Below, piece by piece: positions 35,175 through 44,401 of a stretch of 64,000 bases of DNA. Origin of the DNA: a bacterium (lineage in GTDB: Bacteria; Hydrothermota; Tepidihabitantia; SM23-42; JAOAFX01); the NCBI GenBank assembly GCA_036382775.1, contig DASVHD010000030.1, forward strand, positions 1 through 64,000. Direction: 5' to 3'. Positions within the stretch are counted from its first letter, which is position 1. The number at the start of each line of letters is the position of its first letter. Both the position numbers and the translations under genes were made by a program. The notes under the pieces are model-generated. The model worked only from the letters and a program-made list of their open reading frames with translations. It ran no database searches and was not told where the DNA came from.

Positions 35175-38100
35175 CTATATTTTGGGATTTAGAAATTCTT
35201 CATCATCCTGAAGAAGAACCTGTATTTCTGCTTCTATACTATTAATCACTTGTCTTATAAAATTTCTGACTGACCCAGGAGGACATTTATCACACATTTC
35301 TCGAAGAATTGTTTTTTTGCTTTCTAGAACAGGGGGTGGCTTACCTGGCGTTGATGTTAGAGTACCAGAATTAACTACTGCAGAAAACATGCGTTTTGCA
35401 GACTTTTCCAAACTGCTTTTAAAAGCTTCCTGTAATACTTTTAGCAAAAGCGGCATTGTTACACTATTGAACTTCAAGAAACCTGCCGTGATCAAAACCT
35501 CATCTATCTTTCCGGCATTGATTTGTTCCTGAATAAACTTCTCTAAATAAGTTTCCTTTGAGCAATCTTGTTTTAAGTGGATAATTGGACTTATCAAATA
35601 CTCAAGGGTGTAAAGTAATAACGGATTACGTTTATACCAATCAATGACACATTTCAATATCATTTTATATTCATCATAATTATGTATCAACCTTGATAAA
35701 CATTTCAAACCCTCATACGGAATTGCCTCAAACCTATAAAAATCAACACCATTATGCTTTACCATCTTCATTTCCATATCCAATCGATATTTAGTAAAAT
35801 CAAGAAGACTCATAATGTCACTGCATGAAAAGTCAATAACGGTTTGTCCATTTGCATCAATACAAGGGACGTCTTTCATTAAGCGTAAAGATACACTGCG
35901 AAATTCGTTTACTTCTTCATTCTCAGGAATTGATAGATTCGCATGACGAATCCAATGCAGCATATCAGAAATCGCAGAAATCATTATTAGTGACAATGGA
36001 CCTTCTTGTTTGATAATATCATTCATCAATCTTATCATCACCAAAACGTCTTTAGTTTTTTCAAAGATAAAGTATAAATTCCGGCCAACTGAAATCCTGT
36101 TTTTCGACGACCCATTATTTATCAGCCTAGTTAACCAATTAACTTTTATATCTACTGGCATTGTGCCTTCTTCTATCAATCTTATGAATAAAGCTACTCT
36201 ACTACTTGGTACATCTGACGGACGATTCAAAATTTCATTTGCTATAACCTCAATGTGTATATTATCTAATTTGGAAATCGCTAGGTCAATTTCATTTTTA
36301 AATCTATCTGGAATTTTGCACCAAAGGTCAGGATTCGTTCGGATTGATTTGAAAATATCGGTGTTCAGTTGTGCCCAACTAAGAATGAGAGGTGGATTGC
36401 CAGTTGAATTGCATTTTTCAAGATTATCGTCCAATGAGATTAAATAAGCCACCACTTCAGAAGGCGATTTATATGAGGCATCGATCTTTTCCACCAAATT
36501 TTTCAGATCATCTGTCTTCAAATTCCATCTATGATGCATAAATTCATTAACAAACCATTCCCATCTGTTAATCGCAGGTGATTGTTTCTCTACCATGTCA
36601 AAATTTTCTATAACATATTCCGGAGCAACATAATACCTATAAACAAGATAATCAGGTGAACGAGGAAACTTTCTCAACAACTCTACTGCTTCTATAGTTC
36701 CGGGAATATCTTGAGCCCACGCAGTTATAAGAAAATTTTCGATTTCACTTAAAAGATAAAAATTGGCATCCGGAGAAATTAATGTAGCAATCATTCTGAT
36801 GACCTTAGTCCGATCATCAGCTATTCTTTTAGCCAAGGGTAATTTACTTTCAGAAACACGTCCCATGCATGTTCTTCCTATACTCCCAGCTGTTTTGATT
36901 CCCTGTATTATTATTTCTAATTTTGGATATAATAGTAATTGCCTTAATAAGTGCAATGCAGTATCTCTTAGTTCATGGATGGTTTGTGTATCTGATAAAG
37001 TACGCTCACCAAAAACAAACTGACCAGATTGTGATTGTGAATATGCGTGAGTACCAGCCAAAATTTCTGATATTGAGTTACTTATTAGTTCAGCTTCGAC
37101 TATGCTAAAATGCAAATCTCCCAGCCAAACTGATAATTCTGCTAATATGTCTTTTATCATATCTGGTCTATGATTGATGGGTGACACAGCTTCCTTAATC
37201 AAAGTTCGTGGCTTATAGTTATCATAAGTACCCTTTAATTCACTATTTGCTAATTCTCTAATTAATTGAATAGCTTTTTTTTGAAAACCTGGAATCTCCA
37301 TGATGTTGGTGATTACAGGACCAATGTTATCTAAGTTCAGTTCATAATTAACATTAAAGACCTTAATAATCGGATCTGCCGATAGTGGCGCTTTCGATCG
37401 AAGGTAAGCGTAAACCAAATCCAATATTTCTTCAGTAATGAAATAAGTTACTTTTGAAATTTGTAAGAGCCTATTTATTCTGACATTATTGGGCGTGCTG
37501 TGGGACTCGTCAATCCAGTCATAAACAATCCGTTTTAAAGTAATTTTGACCTTTTCTAAATCTCCATATCGGGATATCGCAGCTAAATTATTAAATATTG
37601 TCTCAGGACATATTCCCAGCCATCTTTGTATCAAACATTTTATAGCATTTTCGTTTAATTTGTCTAGTCTAAAAGTAAGATATAGATCGCCGATCATGTC
37701 TGGATTAAATCTCACGGACCTACCTATTTCTCTTAATACTCCAACTTCTATTAGTTTATCAATATATGTTATCAATTGTTCAGCACTAAACCCGCTAAGT
37801 GCACTTAACTTTTTAATTACTTCATTGTTATTGTTCTTTGCAAAAGGTACAACAATTGCAATATTTATCAATAAGTCATCCAATTTTTCCTTAATAATAT
37901 TGAATTTTGACAACGCCTTTTCTGTGTCATATTCGACACTGTCTACTATTTGATCTTGGAATATTCTTAAATCCATTACTCTATTTTCCATTTTATGATT
38001 CCCAATAAAAGTCAATATAAATGGATTAGAATAATGAGTCACTATAAACTCTTCATTATCTATTTTTTCTTTATCAACAACAAGGTGAAGCAATCCAAGA

Positions 38101-39062
38101 AGGTCTTGTTTGCTCCAATTTGAAATAGGCATCTCCTCAATAACACTAGCACACCTAAAATCTCTGACGATATTCCGGATTGAATCTAAGCCAGAAGTTC
38201 TGACTCCCAATATTATCTTAACTGCAAAGGCTTGGCTTTTAGCCAAAGCGATTAATGCTTTTGTTTCTTCCAAATATCTGTCAGCATCGTCTAATACTAG
38301 AATATATTTTCTTCCACACACAAGTTCATCTTGCACTGCATCATTCATATTTCTAAGACCCGGTCTAATCAGCCAACATTGTCGTTCATCATCAGCGAGA
38401 TGTGCATTTTTTGCTATATCTCTCAATAAATGTGATTTTCCGTTGCCCCCAGCAGCATAGATAATAAGTATACTTACACTATCTTTAAGAATAAATTGAT
38501 AGCATTGCCTTGATTCCCTTTCGAATTTTAATAATTTATTAGTTGATAAAAGAGTTTTTTCATATTGTTCAAAATATATTTTCCAAGGTACAAACATGGG
38601 GAATTGCGGATCTCCAAAGAAGTAGTACCTTAGAAATGGCTGCTTTTCTATTCGCATAGTCAAATCTTCTCGAGCCCAGATTTTAAGTGTTTTTGTCTTT
38701 CTTTTATTCATTACTTCGAGAATTCTGACTTCGTTGACATCCAGTTCAGCATTCGTTGCTATGCGAAGATGATCCACGTTATTCTTTTGGGCATTTTTAA
38801 GTTCTTTTTTAATCTCATTTTTCAAGTGAGGAATAGCATTTTTATGAGATTTCGTGGTCCATTTTGACTGAATAGACCATGCACCAGATTTATTCTCGTA
38901 TTGATAGAAACCGTTGAAATATCCATCCCAACCACTGTCAGCACCAATATATGGACTACTTGGAACAAATCCGGGAGAATTGCATTCGAGTGCAAATAAG
39001 TGATTAATAAATCGCTGGAAATCTTTTTCATTACCAATCTTATCCCAATTCAATTTTGTCAT
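35175..39062 (-). CDS. REase-STAND NTPase, Avs-like (1295 aa)
   Basis: A large putative defence NTPase. N-terminus (about 1-150) looks like an Mrr-type PD-(D/E)xK nuclease: DFQRFINHLF, Asp46 in GADSGWDGY, QSK at 65-67, then TNAELDVNEV and a closing YYFFG block. A P-loop follows at 203-210 (AAGGNGKS) and a Walker B at 253-259 (YILVLDD). After a winged-helix-like region the remaining 800 residues are helical repeats. This order (nuclease, STAND NTPase, helical sensor) matches antiviral Avs proteins, though the P-loop lacks the first Gly of the classic motif. The start overlaps the AbiJ-like gene as ATGA. The assignment to a known Avs type is not possible by eye. Confidence 0.75.
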   Translation of the reverse strand: MTKLNWDKIGNEKDFQRFINHLFALECNSPGFVPSSPYIGADSGWDGYFNGFYQYENKSGAWSIQSKWTTKSHKNAIPHLKNEIKKELKNAQKNNVDHLRIATNAELDVNEVRILEVMNKRKTKTLKIWAREDLTMRIEKQPFLRYYFFGDPQFPMFVPWKIYFEQYEKTLLSTNKLLKFERESRQCYQFILKDSVSILIIYAAGGNGKSHLLRDIAKNAHLADDERQCWLIRPGLRNMNDAVQDELVCGRKYILVLDDADRYLEETKALIALAKSQAFAVKIILGVRTSGLDSIRNIVRDFRCASVIEEMPISNWSKQDLLGLLHLVVDKEKIDNEEFIVTHYSNPFILTFIGNHKMENRVMDLRIFQDQIVDSVEYDTEKALSKFNIIKEKLDDLLINIAIVVPFAKNNNNEVIKKLSALSGFSAEQLITYIDKLIEVGVLREIGRSVRFNPDMIGDLYLTFRLDKLNENAIKCLIQRWLGICPETIFNNLAAISRYGDLEKVKITLKRIVYDWIDESHSTPNNVRINRLLQISKVTYFITEEILDLVYAYLRSKAPLSADPIIKVFNVNYELNLDNIGPVITNIMEIPGFQKKAIQLIRELANSELKGTYDNYKPRTLIKEAVSPINHRPDMIKDILAELSVWLGDLHFSIVEAELISNSISEILAGTHAYSQSQSGQFVFGERTLSDTQTIHELRDTALHLLRQLLLYPKLEIIIQGIKTAGSIGRTCMGRVSESKLPLAKRIADDRTKVIRMIATLISPDANFYLLSEIENFLITAWAQDIPGTIEAVELLRKFPRSPDYLVYRYYVAPEYVIENFDMVEKQSPAINRWEWFVNEFMHHRWNLKTDDLKNLVEKIDASYKSPSEVVAYLISLDDNLEKCNSTGNPPLILSWAQLNTDIFKSIRTNPDLWCKIPDRFKNEIDLAISKLDNIHIEVIANEILNRPSDVPSSRVALFIRLIEEGTMPVDIKVNWLTRLINNGSSKNRISVGRNLYFIFEKTKDVLVMIRLMNDIIKQEGPLSLIMISAISDMLHWIRHANLSIPENEEVNEFRSVSLRLMKDVPCIDANGQTVIDFSCSDIMSLLDFTKYRLDMEMKMVKHNGVDFYRFEAIPYEGLKCLSRLIHNYDEYKMILKCVIDWYKRNPLLLYTLEYLISPIIHLKQDCSKETYLEKFIQEQINAGKIDEVLITAGFLKFNSVTMPLLLKVLQEAFKSSLEKSAKRMFSAVVNSGTLTSTPGKPPPVLESKKTILREMCDKCPPGSVRNFIRQVINSIEAEIQVLLQDDEEFLNPKI

Positions 39063-39901
39063 TTCATACCTACATTTAATTTTATAATTGCATAATTAAT
39101 AAAAGCAGAGCAAGTTACAAGCATATACCTTGCTTCTGGCTCACCACAACTTATAGGTTCTTTATTTTTAGGATGTCTAATGCCTGCATCATCTGATGTC
39201 CAACCGTAGAGATTGCTAAAACTCCTTTTTAGAGCAGGATGTATTTTTAAACTATTTATGAGTTTACCAAGACTGCCTTTTTTACCTAATATGATCTGCG
39301 CCAATACATCTACTGCACTGATAGACTCCTTTATAGAATTCGCATAGTCCGGTTTTGGACGTTTGGAAAAAAGATCCAATGCTTTTGTTAAACATCCTTT
39401 CACGGGTTTATATTTGTCTGAAATGCTTAAAGCTTTTTCTATCTCCCTGTTTTCTTCTAGGTTATCTAATTCAGATGGACATATATTATTGCTTATTATT
39501 GTCAGTGGTATTTTTTCCTTCTTGAAGAGGTACAATATATCTTTCTTGAAATATTTCATTTCTGCCTTGTCTGGATGATTTTTTAATATAAATTCAATAT
39601 AATCGTATACTTCATACCACTTAAGCCTTGTTGCTAATTTACTAATTTTTGCTACAATCTGCCGAGCCTTATAAGTATCTACCTCGAATAGGTTACCATT
39701 AAAAAAATCAGTCCATACAAATTTTGCAAAAAGTAACGCAGGGGAATTACTAAATTGATCATCCACAAACCAATCATCAATTATGTCTTTATATAAAAAT
39801 TTATAAATAAGATTTAATATTTTGTTTTTTCTCACAAGAGGCATTTCGTCCTTTGCCAGCATTGGGACTTTTTTATACCCATATTTTTCAGAAAATAACA
39901 T
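39059..39901 (-). CDS. AbiJ-NTD4-like protein with C-terminal HEPN-like domain
   Basis: A 280-aa protein. The N-terminus FSEKYGYKKVPMLAKDEMP followed by a VRKNKILNLIYKF helix resembles the AbiJ N-terminal domain 4. The C-terminal half, with YANSIKESISAVDVLAQ, LYGWTSDDAGIRHPKN (an Arg-His pair) and a final helix, resembles abortive-infection HEPN nucleases. GAGGAG precedes the ATG at 39901. It is translationally coupled to the STAND gene, and the pair would work as effector plus sensor NTPase. Family calls rest on visual motif matching. Confidence 0.7.
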   Translation of the reverse strand: MLFSEKYGYKKVPMLAKDEMPLVRKNKILNLIYKFLYKDIIDDWFVDDQFSNSPALLFAKFVWTDFFNGNLFEVDTYKARQIVAKISKLATRLKWYEVYDYIEFILKNHPDKAEMKYFKKDILYLFKKEKIPLTIISNNICPSELDNLEENREIEKALSISDKYKPVKGCLTKALDLFSKRPKPDYANSIKESISAVDVLAQIILGKKGSLGKLINSLKIHPALKRSFSNLYGWTSDDAGIRHPKNKEPISCGEPEARYMLVTCSAFINYAIIKLNVGMK

Positions 39902-39974
39902 TAATACTCCTCACCTATCAGTGGAGAATAGATTAATAGGAAGTTCTCGATCCTGCTCGAACAGTAAATATTTT

Positions 39975-40004
39975 GAGATTGCTTCGCTGTCGCTCACAAT
40001 GACA
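39975..40004 (+). repeat. Dispersed repeat (family E, copy 2)
   Basis: GAGATTGCTTCGCTGTCGCT followed by CACAATGACA, in the 252-bp gap between Fic and the AbiJ-like gene. It shares its frame and ends with copies at 32421-32449 and 43110-43144. Confidence 0.7.
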
Positions 40005-40118
40005 ATGCGTAATGGTTGCTCACAATAACCATATATTCTTAACACCGGTCTATCGTACATCTGATCCCTGCCCATTTAGCGCCCCTTTGCCGCACGTTTC
40101 GCCCCTTTGGCGTTTTGC

Positions 40119-40154
40119 AATCATCAACCAAATCAGCAACCAAATCATCAACCT
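40119..40154 (+). repeat. Three tandem 12-bp repeats at the 3' end of fic
   Basis: AATCATCAACCA, AATCAGCAACCA, AATCATCAACCT in direct tandem, ending on the Fic stop codon. Two GCCCCTTTG-containing words precede them at 40080-40115. No promoter or gene is evident in this gap. Confidence 0.75.
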
Positions 40155-41191
40155 TATATAAGCTCATAATAAAGACCCCTACCTTCACCAACAGGTCTAA
40201 CAACCTTAAGATTTGTTAACTTTAATATTTCCTTATGAACAGCCTGTGGAGAAATTTTGAACATTTTTTGCATGTCTCTATTAGTGATTTTACCTTGCGC
40301 AACAAGAAATTCCACTATCTGCATCTGCCGTTCGGTAAGGGCGATCTGACCCTTTTGGGTTTTGCGCAAGCGTTCGCTACTAAGGCGCACGATTCGTTCT
40401 TTTACTGCTTGAACGCTTACATGGACGCCTTCGACAAAATACTCCAGCCACTTCGTCGTGTCAAGCATCACCTGATTGACGCTCTGTAATGCTTTATAAT
40501 ACGCCGGGCGGTCCGCGTCATAATAGTCATCAAGGCAGAAGAACTGTTTTGTGTCAAATCCTCTTTTATACAGGATCCACGAAGCAAGAATACGTGCGGT
40601 CCTGCCGTTTCCATCAATAAACGGGTGAATTCTAACGAATTCATAATGGGTAAGTCCGGCTTCTATAACCGGATCAAGCTCTTTCGCAATAGAAGAATTG
40701 AGCCAGCCGATTAGGTTTTCAACCAACCCCGGGACCTCTTCATTCTTTGGCGGTCGAAAAAAGATTTCGCCGGTCATGCGGTTACCCACAACCACATATC
40801 GAGTTCGGAATGTCCCACAATCTTCAGGATGTTCAAGTGTATCCTTTGTCACCTGTCTATGCGTTCTCAGAATATGGGCAACTGATAGCGCATCACCTTC
40901 CACAATTTTTTCAATATTTCGGAGAACCTCCAAATAATTCAACACTTCTTGTTTATCTTTTCGTGTTGCAGTGATTGTCCGCCCTTGTGCAAGTTTGGAC
41001 ACCTGCTCCAAATTCAAGTTGTTACCTTCTATATGAGTCGAAGAATGTGCAGTGCGAATAATAGCCTCGCGCCGTAGTTCAACCTCCCATTTCGGGATTA
41101 AAGGTGAATTCAGGATGACTTCGCGCGCCGCCGAGATCTTAGAGAGCAGACTTACTATATTGTGGGTATAGGTGAAGTTAGGTTGAAACAT
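40154..41191 (-). CDS. Fic/DOC family protein with C-terminal winged helix
   Basis: A 345-aa putative AMPylase (or related nucleotidyl transferase). The Fic core motif HPFIDGNGRTAR (His189) is complete. An N-terminal inhibitory helix motif STHIEGN with Glu55 indicates the class II, auto-inhibited architecture. The last 80 residues (TERQMQIVEFLVAQGKITNRD and following) look like a winged helix-turn-helix for DNA binding. It overlaps hsdM by 14 nt and therefore belongs to the RM operon. Target protein unknown. Confidence 0.9.
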   Translation of the reverse strand: MFQPNFTYTHNIVSLLSKISAAREVILNSPLIPKWEVELRREAIIRTAHSSTHIEGNNLNLEQVSKLAQGRTITATRKDKQEVLNYLEVLRNIEKIVEGDALSVAHILRTHRQVTKDTLEHPEDCGTFRTRYVVVGNRMTGEIFFRPPKNEEVPGLVENLIGWLNSSIAKELDPVIEAGLTHYEFVRIHPFIDGNGRTARILASWILYKRGFDTKQFFCLDDYYDADRPAYYKALQSVNQVMLDTTKWLEYFVEGVHVSVQAVKERIVRLSSERLRKTQKGQIALTERQMQIVEFLVAQGKITNRDMQKMFKISPQAVHKEILKLTNLKVVRPVGEGRGLYYELI

Positions 41192-42956
41192 CGTATTTGA
41201 GCTCCTTAAGGTAGTCTTCTATCTTTTTCTTGTTTTCAACAATTTCGCCATCCAGTCGATTGAGTTCTTGCCATTCTTTAGCAATATTTATCTGCTCGAT
41301 TTCTTCTTCAGGATAGACATAGAGCGTGACGTTGAGATTGTAATCGTTTTTTTCGATTTCGTTTTTTCCCACGACTCGCGAAAAGCCTTTTTCTTCAGAG
41401 AAATTCTTATATGCCTGCGTCATTTTTGCTAGGTTCGCCCCACTCAGATGGTTGAGTTTTCGTATCTCTGGGTGTTTTTCATATTCCTGACTTGCGTTTA
41501 AAAACAAGATTTTGTCTTCTCTTTCTTTCTGTTTATTTTTATGGAATATCAATATTGCACCAGGTGCGCCCGTATTGTAAAATAGTTTTTCTGGTAGTAG
41601 AATGACAGTTTCAAGCAGATCTTTATTAATAACTCCTTTTCTGATTGCTTTCTCAGCGCCGCCACGGAACAAACAGCCATTGTCAATCACAATACCCACT
41701 CTACCGCTATCAACATTGACTGATGCAAGCATGTGCTGTATCCAAGCCCAGTCCGCTGATTGTTTGGTTGGAAAACCATAGCTGAAGCGGTCATGCCAAA
41801 ATTCACCTTTCTTAAGCACATCCTCGTTATAACCATCCTGGTTCCATGGAGGATTTGCCATGCAAATATTAAATTGCTGAAGCTTTTCTCCCTGCTTGAA
41901 TTTTGGATATAGCAACGTGTCGCCTAAAGTAATGCGGGCATTGCGAATATCATGAATATAAAGATTCATCTTTGCCAATGCCAGAGTCTTATAATTAGCC
42001 TCCTGCCCGAATAAAAATAATTTGTCAGCATCTATTTTACTTTTTTCCTCTTTAATATGCTGGTACGACATAATGAGCATGCCTGCCGAACCCAGCGCCG
42101 GATCATAGATGCGATCGCCCGGCTGAGGATCAAGAATCTGCACGAGCAAATTTATCACCTCACGTGGTGTGTACACTTCGCCCTCTTTTGCCTTTTGAGG
42201 TGCGAAATACCGCAGGATCCATTCATAGGCATCGCCTAATATATCGGGTGATACGTAATGAAGGGACTGTGCGCTGAACAGTTCGACGAGTTGCCGCAGG
42301 ATTTCCGCATTTTCACGGTTGTTGGTAAATTGCACGAAATCGACATTTTCAAAAACATCGCGCAATTCGGGATTGTGCTCGGCAAGCTGCTTCATCGCAC
42401 CTGAAAATTTTTCTGCGATCCGCGCCGGATCTTTCCTGATATCTTCCCATCGGTATTCATTAGGAATATCAAAATCATGATACATGGATTGTCGCGCTTC
42501 GTGTTCAGCTTCTTTTTCGGAAAGTCCCTCTTTCGAAACGTCAGTCTTGGCTTTATCGTATTCCAAACCCCATTTATCGCAAATCCGCTTATAAAAAAGC
42601 AGTACAAGAATGAAAGTATAATCCACACGCGTACGTATCAAATCGGCAGCTTTCTTCAGCAAGACATCCAGATCGCCGCGCGTGAGCTGAGATTTATCTA
42701 TGGCCAATGTTTCTGCAATATATTTTTCTTTGCTTTTGAGTATATAAATCCTCTTTCGTGCGTCATTTGGATCAAATTTTGTTTCAAGACGTCCAGCCTT
42801 GCGTAGCTCGGATAATACCGCATTTACCTTTTCATTATTATCCTGGGTTGGTGGTTGTTCAAGAATACTAAGTGCATCCTCAAATCGAAACTCCTTATCA
42901 CTGAATTTTTGTATCAAAATATCATATCTGGTCTCAAGCCATTTTTTCAGTTTCAT
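41178..42956 (-). CDS. hsdM: Type I restriction-modification methyltransferase subunit M
   Basis: A 592-aa N6-adenine methyltransferase. AdoMet motif I is YDPALGSAGMLI (from Asp285), catalytic motif IV is NPPW at 368-371, and the N-terminal helical HsdM domain includes RTRVDYTFILVLLFYKRICD. AAGGAG precedes the ATG at 42956. It is the first gene of the island operon, 45 nt downstream of a perfect -10 box. Together with HsdS it protects host DNA. Confidence 0.95.
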   Translation of the reverse strand: MKLKKWLETRYDILIQKFSDKEFRFEDALSILEQPPTQDNNEKVNAVLSELRKAGRLETKFDPNDARKRIYILKSKEKYIAETLAIDKSQLTRGDLDVLLKKAADLIRTRVDYTFILVLLFYKRICDKWGLEYDKAKTDVSKEGLSEKEAEHEARQSMYHDFDIPNEYRWEDIRKDPARIAEKFSGAMKQLAEHNPELRDVFENVDFVQFTNNRENAEILRQLVELFSAQSLHYVSPDILGDAYEWILRYFAPQKAKEGEVYTPREVINLLVQILDPQPGDRIYDPALGSAGMLIMSYQHIKEEKSKIDADKLFLFGQEANYKTLALAKMNLYIHDIRNARITLGDTLLYPKFKQGEKLQQFNICMANPPWNQDGYNEDVLKKGEFWHDRFSYGFPTKQSADWAWIQHMLASVNVDSGRVGIVIDNGCLFRGGAEKAIRKGVINKDLLETVILLPEKLFYNTGAPGAILIFHKNKQKEREDKILFLNASQEYEKHPEIRKLNHLSGANLAKMTQAYKNFSEEKGFSRVVGKNEIEKNDYNLNVTLYVYPEEEIEQINIAKEWQELNRLDGEIVENKKKIEDYLKELKYDVST

Positions 42957-43000
42957 AATTCTCCTTAAATTTACCTACAGCTATATTTCATTATGTGAAT

Positions 43001-43028
43001 ATTATAGGTAATTTCATGCGGTTGTCAA
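43001..43028 (-). promoter_or_regulatory. Promoter of the RM/defence operon
   Basis: Minus-strand CCC-TTGACA (43028-43023), a 16-nt spacer and TATAAT (43006-43001). A leader of about 40 nt with an AAGGAG site follows before hsdM. Confidence 0.8.
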
Positions 43029-43109
43029 GGGTTTGCGAACAATATTACGAAATTACGTGTGTTTTTATAACTGATTTACAAATTATACTGCTCAGCTCAT
43101 TAATAAATT

Positions 43110-43144
43110 GAGATTGCGTCGCACGATAATCGCTCGCAATGACA
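43110..43144 (+). repeat. Dispersed repeat (family E, copy 3)
   Basis: GAGATTGCGTCGCACGATAA followed by TCGCTCGCAATGACA. It lies between the RM-operon promoter and the M24 peptidase stop, at the right border of the AT-rich island. Confidence 0.7.
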
Positions 43145-43152
43145 AAACCGGC

Positions 43153-44373
43153 TTACATCTCCACGACCAGTTTCCGCGGGTACCGGGTCAGGTTCACCGG
43201 TTTACCGCGCTGGTCTATGTAAACGATGTCTTCGAGCCTTATGCCAAACCCCTTTTCCGGATAGTACAGACCGGGTTCCACCGTGAACACCTGTCCCGGC
43301 AGGATCATGTCGTGGTTCGTCTTCGCGAGCCCGAAGGTCGGGCTCTCATGGACGTTAAGCCCCACGCCGTGGCCCAGGGAATGGCAATAACCGGTCTCGG
43401 TCTTGGGCTTGGAAAGGAATGTCGGATAGCCCTGCCTTTCGAATAACATGCAGACCGCCTGCTCGATCGACTTCGTCATGACGCCCGTTCTTATCCGGTC
43501 ATAAGCGATATCCTGAGCTTCGCTGACGAGCTTATAGATGTCAAGGTATTTCCCGCTCGCGTGTCCGAAACACAACGTTCTGGTGAAATCAAAATAGTAG
43601 CCGCCGCCCAGTCCCTGGGGATAAATATCGAAGACGATCGTCCGGCCGAGCTTGACTGGTTCGCTCAGGCAGCCGGAATTGTGCGGGACACCGGCATCGC
43701 GGCCCTGGGAAATGATCATGCCGCTGGTGTTCACCAGCCCGTTCCCGTACAGCTCTTCCCTCATCATGCGGTGCAGGTCGCCGATCAGAAGCTTCTTCCC
43801 TTTCTCTTTCATGATCGCATCGCCGCTGACTTTCATCTTCCTGACGCCACCAATGACCGCATTGAAAGCCCGCCCTACTCCCAATCCAGCCTTTTTTATT
43901 TGACCGACTTCATCCGGATCTTTGGTTTCGCGGGCTGCGATCGCCAGGTTCTTTTCCGGTTCGCGCGCCACGGTGATCTTCGGGCAGTGGTGGGTCAATC
44001 TTTTCAGGAGATCAAACCCGGAGCCCAATTGATAATTGCCATAAAAAGCAACTTTACCTTTCACTTTCAATTGACCGAGCACGGTACTCGTGAAAACGGC
44101 ATGTGCTTCCTTCCGGTCACGGCATGCGTTATATATCTTTTGAATATCGAACTTGCTAGCGCTGATTAGCTTCAGTCCCGTCTTTGCCGCTTCTCCCCGC
44201 TCCATCGGGCCATGGACCAGATACGGTTTTTCGCCGCGTTTTTTAATATAGGTACCGCTGACATTGACACCGTTCAGGAGATAGTACATCACTGGATCAT
44301 TGACGGTCGAACCTTGAGCGACGAGGGCATCGATCTTTCGCTCTTTCATCAACGCGTCGATATCTTTCTTCAT
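43153..44373 (-). CDS. M24 family metallopeptidase (Xaa-Pro aminopeptidase-like)
   Basis: A 406-aa creatinase-fold peptidase releasing N-terminal residues ahead of proline. Metal ligands of the pita-bread domain are visible: Asp in VFDIYP, Asp in YYFDFTRTL, His in GHGVGLNVHE, Glu in VEPGLYY and Glu in IRLEDIV. The start at 44373 was chosen for the AAAGGAG site; the longer frame upstream is a shadow. It follows the GATase by 28 bp in the murA operon. Confidence 0.88.
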   Translation of the reverse strand: MKKDIDALMKERKIDALVAQGSTVNDPVMYYLLNGVNVSGTYIKKRGEKPYLVHGPMERGEAAKTGLKLISASKFDIQKIYNACRDRKEAHAVFTSTVLGQLKVKGKVAFYGNYQLGSGFDLLKRLTHHCPKITVAREPEKNLAIAARETKDPDEVGQIKKAGLGVGRAFNAVIGGVRKMKVSGDAIMKEKGKKLLIGDLHRMMREELYGNGLVNTSGMIISQGRDAGVPHNSGCLSEPVKLGRTIVFDIYPQGLGGGYYFDFTRTLCFGHASGKYLDIYKLVSEAQDIAYDRIRTGVMTKSIEQAVCMLFERQGYPTFLSKPKTETGYCHSLGHGVGLNVHESPTFGLAKTNHDMILPGQVFTVEPGLYYPEKGFGIRLEDIVYIDQRGKPVNLTRYPRKLVVEM

Positions 44374-44401
44374 ATCTTTTTCTCTCCTTTCGCCTGATCG
44401 A

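Noticed and set aside
40119-40154. Possible CRISPR array
   Set aside because: Units are 12 bp with no spacers; it is a plain tandem repeat. No CRISPR repeat-spacer pattern or cas gene was seen anywhere in the window.
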